This document shows positions 25,990 through 34,876 of a DNA stretch of 64,000 nt, in pieces. Positions within the stretch are counted from its first letter, which is position 1, and every line of letters begins with the position of its first letter. Source of the DNA: Bacillus sp. FJAT-29937 (GTDB lineage Bacteria; Bacillota; Bacilli; Bacillales; Cytobacillaceae); NCBI RefSeq assembly GCF_001509555.1, contig NZ_LMAS01000010.1:1-64000 (forward strand), given 5' to 3'. The notes under the pieces were generated by a model. That model did no database searches. It worked only from the letters and a program-made list of their open reading frames with translations, and was not told where the DNA came from. A program made the translations under genes and the position numbers.

Positions 25990-26931
25990 TTATTTTTCAT
26001 GTAAAAAACCCTTAATTGCTGCTTCATTTTCCACAAAATCCAATTGTAAAACGGATCCTGCATGCCGATAGTGTTTATTTTCAAAGCTATTCGAAATCGG
26101 TACTCTTAATGTTTGAATATCATTAACTGGATTTAAAAGAAAGCTGGCACCAAGGGAAATGGCCTCATCGAATTTCAAGTCGGTTTCAACGTGATGCATC
26201 GTGTGCTTAATCATTTCTGGGAATTTTGCAATTCCATCAATAGTGGCAAATTGTTTAAAGGCTTGATCCTTCAATGAAATGAGAACCTCCTGCTGTCTAT
26301 TCACCCTTCCAAAATCACTCATTTCATCATGCCTAAATCTTACGAAGGACAGAAGCTCTTCACCGTGCAGTTTTTGCTTTCCTGGCTTTAAACTCAAATT
26401 CATATCGTCAATCATTGCTTGAGAAACCTCAACCTCAAGACCATCTGGCGCAATCGTGTTCATCATGCTAATAAATCCTTTAAAATCAATGACGGCCATA
26501 TGATCAATAGTTACTCCGAAGTTTTGTTCAACCGTTTGTTTAAGCAAATCCTTCCCGCCTAAATAATAGGCATGATTGAGCTTGCTATAAGTCATTGGAT
26601 GAATTGGAATTTTCACATAGCTATCTCTCATTAAGGAAACAAGTTTAATTTTTTTATCTGCTGGCTCATATCGAGCAAGCATAATCGTATCTGACCGTGA
26701 ATTTTCTTCTCCCCTGCTATCAACGCCAATTAATAAAAAATTCTTTGGCTCTTTTGCCATTTTTAACGGCTCTGATGGAATTGGTGGAATGTTTTTTTCA
26801 ATTACTTTTTCTATCACATTCATCGGTCTAGGATGACTATCTTCTTTATAGTTTCTTTCGAAGGAAAAGGACGTACATGCGGTTAGAACACCACAAAGGA
26901 AAAATAAAATGATCCATCGTTTAATCAACAC
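25990..26931 (-). CDS. LytR-CpsA-Psr (LCP) family cell-wall glycopolymer ligase
   Basis: LCP enzymes attach teichoic acids or other anionic polymers to peptidoglycan. The 313-residue protein shows FLLIGVDSRGEENSRSDTIML (phosphate-binding Asp/Arg), LVSLMRDSYVKIP, KLNHAYYLGG, IDFKGF and the LLSFVRFRHDEMSDFGRVNRQQ block, all LCP hallmarks. The N-terminus is a lipoprotein-like signal (GVLTACTS), less usual than the plain membrane anchor of LytR/TagTUV. GTG start at 26931 or TTG 26928 behind GAGGTG. Confidence 0.9.
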   Translation of the reverse strand: MLIKRWIILFFLCGVLTACTSFSFERNYKEDSHPRPMNVIEKVIEKNIPPIPSEPLKMAKEPKNFLLIGVDSRGEENSRSDTIMLARYEPADKKIKLVSLMRDSYVKIPIHPMTYSKLNHAYYLGGKDLLKQTVEQNFGVTIDHMAVIDFKGFISMMNTIAPDGLEVEVSQAMIDDMNLSLKPGKQKLHGEELLSFVRFRHDEMSDFGRVNRQQEVLISLKDQAFKQFATIDGIAKFPEMIKHTMHHVETDLKFDEAISLGASFLLNPVNDIQTLRVPISNSFENKHYRHAGSVLQLDFVENEAAIKGFLHEK

Positions 26932-27047
26932 ATCACCTCTTTACATAGAGCACATATATTACAAAAGTGGAGCAAATCTTAGACTGCCTTAATTTCATTG
27001 TTGGATTGTAGGAATGTTTCTATACCCGGTGTGTTTTTCTAATGCAA

Positions 27048-27075
27048 AAAAGCACTCTCAGCTGAAAGTGCTTTT
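27048..27075 (-). terminator. Intrinsic terminator after ctpB
   Basis: AAAAGCACT/AGTGCTTTT stem followed on the minus strand by further T residues. Confidence 0.8.
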
Positions 27076-27082
27076 CACAAAA

Positions 27083-28552
27083 TTATTTATTTCCTAGCTG
27101 TTGCTTCAATATTTCCGAGGCTTTTTGAATTTGGGTATCATTTTTATTTAGCATTTCTCTTACATTTTCCATTAATTTCACAGTTGAACTTCCGGCTAAT
27201 ACACCGTCGACCTCAAGATTTTCGGCAGCCTGGAATTTTTCAACTGCAGACTTTGTTTGTTCATCAAAGAATCCATCTTCTCTCCCTGGGTCAAAGCCAA
27301 TCGCTTTAAGCATTTGCTGAGCAACCTTTACTTGTGGAGAAGAAGAGCTTAACTTTAATTCTTGATCCGGATCAATGACAGGCAATGAAGCATAATCTGG
27401 CAGAGTTACTTCATAATCAGGATTAATCCCTTTTTTATGTATCCAATTGCCATTCGGGGTTAACCATTTCTCCGTTGTAAATTTCAAGTTGGATCCATCT
27501 GCAAAATCCTCTGCACGCTGCACCGTACCTTTTCCAAAAGACTTTTCGCCAACTAAAGTAACATTTGCTGACTCTTTCACAGCACCAGCTAGAATTTCAG
27601 AAGCGCTTGCGCTTCCTTTATCAATGACAACAACTAGGGGAATATTTGGGCTTTTTGACCCTTTAGACTTAACTTCCTTTCGATTTCCATTTCGATCCTC
27701 AACTTGGAAGATGTTTTTCCCTTCAGGTACAAAAAGACTGGAAATCTCAATTGCCCGTTCTAAAAGGCCGCCAGGATTATGCCTTAAATCAAGTACAATT
27801 CCCTTCATTCCTTGACCTTGTAATTCATTTAACGTTTCGATTAATTCCTTTGTCGTATTTTCGGAAAAAGAAGTGATTTGGACCTTTGCAATGCCATCCT
27901 CTAGCATCTCGCCATATACAGTCTCAATCGGAATCGTATCACGAATAATCGGAACAGATAACGCTTCCTCCATACCCGGTCTTTGAATGGACAGCTCTAC
28001 CTTTGTCCCTTTTTTCCCTCTTATTAAAGTAACTGCCTCTGTTGCACTCATTCCTTGAATACTCTTTCCATCAACCGAAAGTACTTTATCATTCGGTTTT
28101 AAACCAGCCTTTTCAGCTGGAGAGCCTTTAATTGGAGTCACAATAACAATGAATCCACCTTGCTCCTGTATTTCAGCACCAATTCCTTCAAAAGACGAGG
28201 AGATACTTTGATGAAAGCTTTTTGCCTCATCTACTGTCATATAATCCGAATAAGGATCATCGAGCGCATCAACCATGCCATTTATGGCGCCATTGACTAA
28301 TTTATCTTGATCAACTTCCTGAAAATAGCCGTTGTTCAATGTATCAAATGCCGCATATAGCTTTTCAAATTCTTTACGGTCGAAAGCACCTTGATCTACA
28401 GCCTTTTCGTTGCCAAAAGCAAGTGCAAATGCTGTAACCCCTACTGATAAAAAGACAATTGCAAACACGAGCATGACAAAATGGAAATTTTTCATGCGGA
28501 TAAAGCCTGCATGTTTAACCGGTGGTTCTTGATTGACATCTTTATCTTGCAA
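27083..28552 (-). CDS. ctpB: Carboxy-terminal processing protease, CtpB-like (S41)
   Basis: The 489-residue protein has a membrane anchor (about 22-46), an N-terminal helical region, a PDZ domain (about 120-195, FEGIGAEIQEQGGFIVIVTP), an S41 protease core with catalytic Ser in DKGSASASEILAGAVKE and Lys in GEKSFGKGTVQ, and a C-terminal peptidoglycan-binding repeat (VKVAQQMLKAIGFDPG...). In B. subtilis CtpB cleaves SpoIVFA to trigger pro-sigma-K processing; the paralogue CtpA has the same layout, so the assignment is between those two. TTG start behind GGTGAGAGG. Confidence 0.88.
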   Translation of the reverse strand: MQDKDVNQEPPVKHAGFIRMKNFHFVMLVFAIVFLSVGVTAFALAFGNEKAVDQGAFDRKEFEKLYAAFDTLNNGYFQEVDQDKLVNGAINGMVDALDDPYSDYMTVDEAKSFHQSISSSFEGIGAEIQEQGGFIVIVTPIKGSPAEKAGLKPNDKVLSVDGKSIQGMSATEAVTLIRGKKGTKVELSIQRPGMEEALSVPIIRDTIPIETVYGEMLEDGIAKVQITSFSENTTKELIETLNELQGQGMKGIVLDLRHNPGGLLERAIEISSLFVPEGKNIFQVEDRNGNRKEVKSKGSKSPNIPLVVVIDKGSASASEILAGAVKESANVTLVGEKSFGKGTVQRAEDFADGSNLKFTTEKWLTPNGNWIHKKGINPDYEVTLPDYASLPVIDPDQELKLSSSSPQVKVAQQMLKAIGFDPGREDGFFDEQTKSAVEKFQAAENLEVDGVLAGSSTVKLMENVREMLNKNDTQIQKASEILKQQLGNK

Positions 28553-28670
28553 AACCTCTCACCACTTTCATTACCAAAGTTTCTCTGTGAAATCCTTAAT
28601 GAATAGAATACCATTACTCTAATAAAAAGCACAAAGAAAATACATAAAACGAATATTAAAAATAAAAAAG

Positions 28671-28691
28671 AAGTCAGACAACGTCTGACCT
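28671..28691 (-). terminator. Intrinsic terminator after yodJ-like gene
   Basis: GTCAGAC-AAC-GTCTGAC stem with a T-run on the minus strand. Confidence 0.8.
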
Positions 28692-28696
28692 CCCCA

Positions 28697-29542
28697 CTAG
28701 ATTTTCTTCACAATTTCAAAGTATTCTTCTAATGTAAGCTGTTTATCAAAAATTACAGCTGCGGCTTCCTTCCCTACATACCGGAAATGCCAAGGTTCAA
28801 ATTTATAACCGGTGATTTCTTCCTTCCCTTTAGGGTAACGAAGGATAAAACCAAATCGATGGGCATTTTCAGCAGCCCATTTTCCTTCCACCGTTTCACC
28901 AAATTGCTCCGTTAATTCAAAGTTAGCACTTTGACTGGATATATCCATAGCTAATCCCGTTTGATGTTCGCTGCTTCCTGGAATGGCTACCGCCTGTATG
29001 GCCTTTTCCTCACCGTATTTGCTTACTTCTGCATCAAAAACGGCCCTCTGCCTGTCAAATGAACGATATCCAGATACGGCGAATAAATGTATATCTATCT
29101 TCTTTGCTTCTGTAAACATTGCTTCAAGCGCTTTAGCTGCTTCGTCCCGTAAATAAGCTTTTTCAATATCTTGTTCGCCAAAGGAAAACAAAACAGCTGG
29201 CATGATTAAATCCGCTGGGGCATACCCATCCGGAAGAGAAAATTGTTTGTTTACTAAAACCATATGATTCGTTGGATTTTGAATAATCCGCTTTCCATCA
29301 ACAGTCATTATTTCATTAAAATAATTTGCTTCAAGAGAAGGAATTTCACTTTCCTTACTGTTATCCTTATTGGCGCTTCCGCCTTCCTCTTCCTTAACCG
29401 TACCTTTTTCTGGTTGCTTGATTTCATCCAATGCTTTCTCTTCCTTTTGCAAAAAAGGAATCTTCTCTAAATATGGCTGAATCTGATTGCAGCCTGAAAG
29501 CATAATGGACGATAAAGCGGTTAATACAACAATCTTTTTCAT
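28697..29542 (-). CDS. yodJ: D-alanyl-D-alanine carboxypeptidase lipoprotein, VanY/YodJ-like
   Basis: The 281-residue lipoprotein (lipobox MLSGC) has an acidic linker, then a VanY-type M15 zinc peptidase domain: AVSGYRSFDRQRAVFD, PGSSEHQTGLAMDIS (His and Asp zinc ligands) and FEPWHFRYVG (Glu and His). It trims terminal D-Ala from peptidoglycan stem peptides. It precedes deoD in the same relative place as B. subtilis yodJ. AGGTG precedes the ATG. Confidence 0.9.
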   Translation of the reverse strand: MKKIVVLTALSSIMLSGCNQIQPYLEKIPFLQKEEKALDEIKQPEKGTVKEEEGGSANKDNSKESEIPSLEANYFNEIMTVDGKRIIQNPTNHMVLVNKQFSLPDGYAPADLIMPAVLFSFGEQDIEKAYLRDEAAKALEAMFTEAKKIDIHLFAVSGYRSFDRQRAVFDAEVSKYGEEKAIQAVAIPGSSEHQTGLAMDISSQSANFELTEQFGETVEGKWAAENAHRFGFILRYPKGKEEITGYKFEPWHFRYVGKEAAAVIFDKQLTLEEYFEIVKKI

Positions 29543-29640
29543 TTTTTCACCTATCTTTGATTACTTTTACCGCCTATTATTTTAACATGAAAAAGAGGTT
29601 TTTTCAGAGATAGTTTTTTACCATATTTTTTTTAAAAAAA

Positions 29641-29668
29641 GAACCGGTTCATACTTTCGAACCAGTTC
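29641..29668 (-). terminator. Intrinsic terminator after deoD
   Basis: GAACTGGTTC pairs with GAACCGGTTC (one G-T pair) and is followed by seven T on the minus strand. Confidence 0.85.
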
Positions 29669-29678
29669 AATTCTATTT

Positions 29679-30383
29679 TTATTCTTTTATCGCGGCTTCT
29701 AGAGCCACTTCAATCATTTCATTGAAAGTTGTTTGTCTTTCTTCAGCAGTTGTTTCCTCGCCGGTTAAAATATGATCGCTAACCGTTAAGACTGACAATG
29801 CTTTTCGATTAAATTTCGCCGCTAACGTATAAAGAGCCGATGTTTCCATCTCAATAGCCAAAATTTGATATTTTGCCCACTTTTCTAATTCAGAATTATC
29901 GTTGTAGAACATGTCAGCTGTAAATACATTTCCGACTTTAAGCTGAAGTCCTTTTTCCACGCCTGCATCATAAGCGCGTTTCAGTAAATCAAAATTAGCT
30001 GTCGGAGCAAAATCGACGCCGCCGAATGTAATCCGATTCATTTGAGAATCTGTTGATGCGGACATCGCCAGGATCACATCCCGCACCTTTACATCCTTTT
30101 GCATAGCCCCACAAGTACCGACACGAATTAAATTTTGAACATTATAGCTCTGCATCAGTTCATTAATATAGATGGAGATTGATGGGACCCCCATACCTGT
30201 TCCTTGAACAGAGATTGGATGGCCCTTATATGTACCTGTAAACCCAAACATATTTCGAACTTCATTATAGCATTTTGCATTTTCTAGAAAAGTTTCGGCA
30301 ATATATTTTGCACGCAACGGATCCCCAGGCAAAAGGACTGTTTCAGCTATCTCATTTTCTTTCGCACCAATATGTATACTCAT
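29679..30383 (-). CDS. deoD: Purine-nucleoside phosphorylase, DeoD type
   Basis: The 234-residue enzyme phosphorolyses purine (deoxy)nucleosides to base and pentose-1-phosphate. DeoD signatures: [62 protein letters not shown] and SDH with the catalytic Asp. Length matches the hexameric family. GGGAGG precedes the ATG. In B. subtilis it also lies between yodJ and yodL. Confidence 0.97.
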   Translation of the reverse strand: MSIHIGAKENEIAETVLLPGDPLRAKYIAETFLENAKCYNEVRNMFGFTGTYKGHPISVQGTGMGVPSISIYINELMQSYNVQNLIRVGTCGAMQKDVKVRDVILAMSASTDSQMNRITFGGVDFAPTANFDLLKRAYDAGVEKGLQLKVGNVFTADMFYNDNSELEKWAKYQILAIEMETSALYTLAAKFNRKALSVLTVSDHILTGEETTAEERQTTFNEMIEVALEAAIKE

Positions 30384-30534
30384 TCATTAAGCCTCCCAAA
30401 TTTTCTCGAAGGGTAAAAAATCCCTACACCACTATATCATAATATATCCCAGCATTAAAACGTTCTATTCCTTCAGCATGTTTTTTGGGCTTACGGGAAA
30501 GCTATCTTTAGCCGAATTTAGGAGGTGTTGATTA

Positions 30535-30663
30535 GTGGCACAGGAAAAAATCAGTAAAAAACTTAGACAGGCTGTTCAACACGCGAATGAAACAAACCCA
30601 ACATCAAGATCAAATACTGAGCCTAATACATCTAAAACGGTAAAAACAATTAGTAAGAATTAG
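30535..30663 (+). CDS. Small basic hypothetical protein, possibly spore protein
   Basis: A 42-residue ORF with a GTG start behind a strong AGGAGGTG, reading MAQEKISKKLRQAVQHANET then a Thr/Ser/Asn-rich, basic tail. Size, charge and disorder resemble minor small acid-soluble or spore proteins, but no family was recognised. A second small ORF follows 17 bases later, apparently cotranscribed. Confidence 0.6.
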   Translation: MAQEKISKKLRQAVQHANETNPTSRSNTEPNTSKTVKTISKN

Positions 30664-30680
30664 AGGGGAGCGCTTCGCAA

Positions 30681-30827
30681 ATGGGTAAAAAACATCGAAA
30701 TCGAATCAATTCACCCAAAAAAAATAATCATATTCCGAAAGAAGCTATTATCGCCGAACAAGAAGCTCACGGGAAAGAATTCACTGCTCAAGGAAGGAAA
30801 AATGGTCCTGGTTCAAACATTGAATAA
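30681..30827 (+). CDS. Small basic hypothetical protein, possibly spore protein
   Basis: A 48-residue ORF, MGKKHRNRINSPKKNNHIPK... ending GRKNGPGSNIE, behind AGGGGAG. Strongly basic start and hydrophilic throughout, in the manner of small spore core proteins; unassigned. A GGAGAGC-ATGC-GCTCTCC hairpin (30828-30845) follows directly. Confidence 0.6.
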   Translation: MGKKHRNRINSPKKNNHIPKEAIIAEQEAHGKEFTAQGRKNGPGSNIE

Positions 30828-30845
30828 GGAGAGCATGCGCTCTCC
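30828..30845. terminator. Hairpin between convergent genes, no T-run
   Basis: Perfect 7-bp inverted repeat GGAGAGC/GCTCTCC with a four-base loop, sitting between the stops of the small basic gene and yodL. Lack of a T-run on either strand makes its strength uncertain. Confidence 0.45.
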
Positions 30846-30850
30846 CCCAA

Positions 30851-31159
30851 CTACCTAATATGAATACGATTAATCTGCTGCCATCCACCCGGTTTTAATT
30901 GAAAATAATATTGCCCTTTCCGCCCTTCATCAATATACAAAATATCCCCTGTTGAAATAAATCTTCCATTAAAATCACTAGGTATTCGGTCATGAACATT
31001 AAATGTCGAAAAGACTGAATAGATGCATTCATCATGGTCAGATGCCTGCACCGTTAATCGGTAAACTTGTCGATACCCTTTGCTTTGTCGAAATTCAGGC
31101 GTTTGAAATATCGTGACATCGTATTTCTTCTTTTTTATCCTAGTTAATTCTTTTATCAT
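30851..31159 (-). CDS. yodL: YodL-like protein (MreB/Mbl modulator)
   Basis: The 102-residue protein shares the YodL pattern: YDVTIFQTPEFRQSKGYRQV, YRLTVQASDHDECIYSVFSTF, DILYIDEGRKG and LKPGGWQQINRIHIR. In B. subtilis YodL affects cell shape through MreB/Mbl when expressed and belongs to the sporulation programme. It keeps its relative place between deoD and yozD. Preceded by GAGGAGG. Confidence 0.85.
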   Translation of the reverse strand: MIKELTRIKKKKYDVTIFQTPEFRQSKGYRQVYRLTVQASDHDECIYSVFSTFNVHDRIPSDFNGRFISTGDILYIDEGRKGQYYFQLKPGGWQQINRIHIR

Positions 31160-31337
31160 CTTTATTCCTCCTCAAGAAATAATTTATTTCCCATGTATTG
31201 ATAAGATGGAATATTTTAAGTAAAATATAATTAAATATTCAAACATTTCAGATAGCCTACACTTTCTATTGGATACTCCCTTTGTCGTTTCCTTCATCAA
31301 AAAACTACTACTTTTGTCGAACAAAAGGATATTTCTA

Positions 31338-31376
31338 AAGAAAGCGCTTACATATCAGGAGATAGTTTCATATAAT
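31338..31376 (+). promoter_or_regulatory. Sigma-A promoter with overlapping cre-like site
   Basis: TTACAT (31348-31353), 17-base spacer, TATAAT (31371-31376). AAGAAAGCGCTTACA (31338-31352) matches the CcpA cre consensus WTGAAARCGYTTWNN except the T in the second position, and overlaps the -35 box. CcpA binding there would repress the following GDPD gene. Confidence 0.6.
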
Positions 31377-31406
31377 ATATAAAAACATGATAAAGGGGGC
31401 TTTGAA

Positions 31407-32264
31407 ATGATCCTAACTTCGCCTATTAAAAGACCTGTTTTAACCTGCATCTTTCTCGGTCTTTGGTTAGTGACTTCTAACATATTTTATTATCTGCAGC
31501 CACTTCATCCATTCAAGTCTATTGCTCATCGGGGTGCCTCCTATTATGCTCCTGAAAATACAATAGCTTCCTTTCAAAAAGCGGTTGATCTTGGTTTTGA
31601 TTATATAGAGCTTGATGTAAGACTTAGCAAGGATGAGCAGCTAGTTGTTATTCATGATGAAAATGTTAAAAGGACTACTAACGGAGTCGGTTATATCGGT
31701 GATTTGACAGTGAAAGAATTGAAAATGCTTGATGCAGGATCTTGGTTTTCTAAAGATTTTAGCGATGAAAGAATTCCACTGCTTGAAGAAATACTCTATC
31801 TCTTTGGTAAAAAAATTGGCATTTTAATTGATGTAAAGTCTCCTGATAAACAGCCGGGAATGATCGATATTCTATCAAATATATTAAACGACCATATTCA
31901 AAATGGGCTGGATCCTGAAACAGTAAAAGTTCAATCCTTTAATTTTAATGAGCTGAAACAATTAAAAGAACTTGTACCTGATATCGCAACTGGACTATTA
32001 TTGAACAAGCCTTTAGATTTACTGCAATTGGCATCATATCGGCCTTATGCCTCTTTCCTATCTATTCATCACCAATTATTAACGAAAGCCTTTATAAGTA
32101 AGGCGCAATTACTAGGGTTTGATATTTTTTCCTGGACAATTAAGAAGCAATACCAATTTCCAATTATGCAGCGATTAGGCGTACACGGCATTATTTCTGA
32201 CGAAGAATTTAGAAAGCCGAGCTACAAGTTTACTAGTTTTATTTCTCCCGTTATTAAAGAATAG
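31407..32264 (+). CDS. Glycerophosphodiester phosphodiesterase family protein
   Basis: GDPD enzymes hydrolyse glycerophosphodiesters to glycerol-3-phosphate and an alcohol. The 285-residue protein has a membrane anchor (about 10-30) and the GDPD core: SIAHRGASYYAPENTIASF (catalytic His and Glu), YIELDVRLSKDEQLVVIHD (metal ligands and second His), and the IDVKSP strand. It lies on the outer surface or in the membrane. AAAGGGGG precedes the ATG. A cre-like site over its promoter suggests catabolite repression, as is known for glpQ. In B. subtilis the equivalent place holds yodM, a different family. Confidence 0.9.
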   Translation: MILTSPIKRPVLTCIFLGLWLVTSNIFYYLQPLHPFKSIAHRGASYYAPENTIASFQKAVDLGFDYIELDVRLSKDEQLVVIHDENVKRTTNGVGYIGDLTVKELKMLDAGSWFSKDFSDERIPLLEEILYLFGKKIGILIDVKSPDKQPGMIDILSNILNDHIQNGLDPETVKVQSFNFNELKQLKELVPDIATGLLLNKPLDLLQLASYRPYASFLSIHHQLLTKAFISKAQLLGFDIFSWTIKKQYQFPIMQRLGVHGIISDEEFRKPSYKFTSFISPVIKE

Positions 32265-32275
32265 AATATTTTCTC

Positions 32276-32318
32276 AAAAAAAATGAGCCCTGTCTTTGAT
32301 CATAGGTCTCATTTTTTT
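32276..32318 (+). terminator. Terminator between GDPD and spo0M
   Basis: An AATGAG/CTCATT-based stem extended by CCT/AGG, with a run of seven T on the plus strand and A-run upstream; probably acts in both directions. Confidence 0.7.
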
Positions 32319-32328
32319 GTGTATTAAA

Positions 32329-33099
32329 TTATGAGTATTGCTGAATAATCGATTGAATTCTTTGTTGCATTTGCGGCATATCCGCCCGGTTGACAGAGAA
32401 TCGCACATGGGTTTCATCCATGTTGAGTGCCTCGGCAAATAGGCTTCCTAATCCTCTTACTTTCCTGTCAACCTGCATTAATATTTCAATTTCATTGCTT
32501 GAAATTCGGAAAAAGGTAATTTCTAATTCATCCAAACGCCCGCGGAATGGACCGGAGGATGGGACAAATTCAAATTCCTGAATAAATGGCAATCTGCTGC
32601 GAAAACGGCTAGATGCGTATTCACATTCTGCTTCCCTCAACCGAAAGCCTAAACTGCTTATTGCTTGAAATACGGAATCCATAAGGTCGTTCGGTACAAC
32701 TCGAAGATAATCTTTATCTGTAGGATCAACAGCATTTTTAATATCCAGACCTGTCGAAACCCATACCTTAGCCTTTCCGATCGAAAGTGGAGTATCTAAT
32801 GGAAGGATGAAGGAAAATGGGATTTCTTTACGTTCATTAGCCCTGAGATTAAATGATGCAGTAATTTGAAAACGGTCAACTAAGCCTGTGACTGTGTACT
32901 TTTTATCATCTGACTCCTTCAAATAAGTTGTGTGAATTGACAAGTAAATAGCATCAATCTTTTGTTCTACATTTCCTCCCCGAATTTCAACAACCCCTTT
33001 AATTTCACCGCCTGGAGTGACTGTATCCTGAACTAGCTTCGTATCGACCTTTGCTGCCCCAATTCCAACACTTGCCAAAACTTTATTAAAAAATGACAT
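32329..33099 (-). CDS. spo0M: Sporulation-control protein Spo0M
   Basis: The 256-residue protein matches Spo0M (arrestin-like fold): MSFFNKVLASVGIGAAKVDT, VTPGGEIKGVVEIRGGNVEQ, the IPFSFILPLDTPLS strand, and a C-terminal GLGSLFAEALNMDE. It influences sporulation and early cell-cycle events in B. subtilis. Length is close to the 258 of B. subtilis. I choose ATG 33099 behind AGGAGGAG; the reading to 33129 runs past it. Confidence 0.93.
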   Translation of the reverse strand: MSFFNKVLASVGIGAAKVDTKLVQDTVTPGGEIKGVVEIRGGNVEQKIDAIYLSIHTTYLKESDDKKYTVTGLVDRFQITASFNLRANERKEIPFSFILPLDTPLSIGKAKVWVSTGLDIKNAVDPTDKDYLRVVPNDLMDSVFQAISSLGFRLREAECEYASSRFRSRLPFIQEFEFVPSSGPFRGRLDELEITFFRISSNEIEILMQVDRKVRGLGSLFAEALNMDETHVRFSVNRADMPQMQQRIQSIIQQYS

Positions 33100-33279
33100 T
33101 CCATTCTCCTCCTTTATTAAGTAGCTCAATCAAGAATAATACGAAACATTTATTTTAAAGGTTTCATAAATTAAAAATTATTTCGGAAATCTTTTATAAC
33201 AACCAACATGATTGATTGGGTAATGTTACAATAATGATAATTGAGCAAAATATTCAATAAATTCTTTTATAGATTGGAG

Positions 33280-34275
33280 ATGATCTTTATTAACAAGAAG
33301 CTTTTTATTACGCGAAAGCCTCCTAAGCATGTGTTAGATTATTTAAATGAGAACTTTCAAGTGGATATTTGGGATTCAGAGGATGAGGAAATACCAAGAG
33401 AGAAATTACTTGAAATTATCCATCAATATGATGGTTTGCTTAGTTTACTTACCGAGAATATCGATAAGGAAGTGCTGGATCAAGGCAGCAACCTTAAAGT
33501 AATTAGCAATTTAGCTGTCGGCTATAATAATATTCATGTAGAGGAAGCTAGTCTTCGTGGAATCATGGTTACAAATACACCCGGTGTATTGACTGAAACG
33601 ACAGCTGATCTTACATTTGCGCTTCTGCTTGCAACTTCAAGAAGATTGATTGAAGCTTCCAACAGCTTACGTGAAGGAAATTGGAAAACATGGTCGCCCA
33701 TGTATCTAACTGGAATGGATGTAAATGGATCCACATTAGGGATTATTGGTTTAGGCGAAATTGGAGCAGCTGTAGCTAGAAGAGCGAAAGGCTTTAATAT
33801 GAACATTTTATATAATAGCAGAACACCTAAGCCGTTATTAGAAGACGAACTTGGCATTCAATATGCTGACCTCTATACATTATTGCAAACATCGGATTTT
33901 GTTTGTGTACTTACACCCTTTACTAAACAAACTAAGAATATGATCACATTAAAAGAATTGAAACAAATGAAAAAAACCGCGATATTAATCAATACAGCGA
34001 GAGGCGGCATTGTAAACGAAGCGGATCTCGTACAAGCTTTATCGGATGGAATGATTTGGGGTGCGGGACTGGATGTTTTTGAGCAGGAACCCATCCCTAC
34101 TGATCATCCCCTGTTACAGTTCACCAATGTTGTCACTCTTCCACATATCGGAAGTGCCAGTATTCAGACGAGGACGAAAATGTGGGAGCTTGCCGCGAGA
34201 AACTTAACAGATGGCTTACAAGGAAAAAAGCCTCCTAATCTTGTGAATCAAGAGGCCTATCAATCAAAGGAATAG
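33280..34275 (+). CDS. D-2-hydroxyacid dehydrogenase (glyoxylate/2-ketogluconate reductase-like)
   Basis: The roughly 331-residue enzyme has a split N-terminal catalytic domain and a central Rossmann fold: LGIIGLGEIGAAVARRAKGF (NAD(P) loop), LINTARGGIVNEADLVQAL (Arg), GLDVFEQEP (Glu) and LPHIGSAS (catalytic His). Closest in type to GyaR/YvcT reductases. Start is unclear: GGAG immediately abuts the ATG at 33280 (no spacing), whereas ATT at 33289 sits nine bases after it; TTG 33241 has no site. Confidence 0.88.
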   Translation: MIFINKKLFITRKPPKHVLDYLNENFQVDIWDSEDEEIPREKLLEIIHQYDGLLSLLTENIDKEVLDQGSNLKVISNLAVGYNNIHVEEASLRGIMVTNTPGVLTETTADLTFALLLATSRRLIEASNSLREGNWKTWSPMYLTGMDVNGSTLGIIGLGEIGAAVARRAKGFNMNILYNSRTPKPLLEDELGIQYADLYTLLQTSDFVCVLTPFTKQTKNMITLKELKQMKKTAILINTARGGIVNEADLVQALSDGMIWGAGLDVFEQEPIPTDHPLLQFTNVVTLPHIGSASIQTRTKMWELAARNLTDGLQGKKPPNLVNQEAYQSKE

Positions 34276-34316
34276 ATTTTTCATTATGTAATACAATATA
34301 ATTTTCGCTTTTAGCT

Positions 34317-34344
34317 AAAAATGACGAGAGCTCTCGTCATTTTT
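34317..34344. terminator. Bidirectional intrinsic terminator
   Basis: Perfect palindrome AAAAATGACGAGAG/CTCTCGTCATTTTT between the convergent hydroxyacid dehydrogenase and yozD genes. Confidence 0.85.
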
Positions 34345-34350
34345 TCTATA

Positions 34351-34524
34351 TTAGTCTTGGTCAATTTCTTCATCGATAATGCATTTTTGCAATAAATAAT
34401 CAAAAACGATATCAGCTAGTTCCTCTAATTCATTTTCAGCAGGCACAAAACCTCTTCTTGTTAGCTCATGAAAGAAAAAATCTGCTATTTCCTCCGTATC
34501 AATAATAACCTCAATTTCTTTCAT
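34351..34524 (-). CDS. yozD: YozD-like small acidic protein
   Basis: 57 residues: MKEIEVIIDTEEIADFFFHE, then LTRRGFVPAENELEELADIV and FDYLLQKCIIDEEIDQD. The pattern matches the YozD family, function unknown, which lies near yodL/yodN in B. subtilis. AGGGGGCG eight bases before the ATG. Confidence 0.8.
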   Translation of the reverse strand: MKEIEVIIDTEEIADFFFHELTRRGFVPAENELEELADIVFDYLLQKCIIDEEIDQD

Positions 34525-34708
34525 AGCATCGCCCCCTTTTTAGAGAATGTATGATGTTCTCCTAAATTTCATGCTAACATTAGTCATTTTCAAGTAAGCT
34601 CTTCCTTTAAATTTATTTTTTCCTCTGACATTTTTATTGGTGACAAGCATATATATGACCTTAAGAAAAAGTTTTGGTGCTTAATACTATCATTGGAGGA
34701 GAACATAT

Positions 34709-34876
34709 ATGAGTATTTCTAGATTAGCTGCAGCAATTAAAGAGGATGTAAACAATGAGGATAGCATCATTATTCAATGTTACGGTCTAGTTTTAAAAGG
34801 CATGTTTAAAATCATTCTATTTCTGGGTGTTCCCTATCTTGCCTATCTATTATTCATGTTTGGCCTTCAAGGCTAA
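34709..34876 (+). CDS. Small single-pass membrane protein
   Basis: A 55-residue ORF with TGGAGGAG nine bases before its ATG: hydrophilic start (MSISRLAAAIKEDVNNEDS) and a C-terminal hydrophobic helix (about 30-52, FKIILFLGVPYLAYLLFMF). Unrecognised. Its last four bases overlap the end of the convergent yodN-like gene. Confidence 0.6.
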   Translation: MSISRLAAAIKEDVNNEDSIIIQCYGLVLKGMFKIILFLGVPYLAYLLFMFGLQG

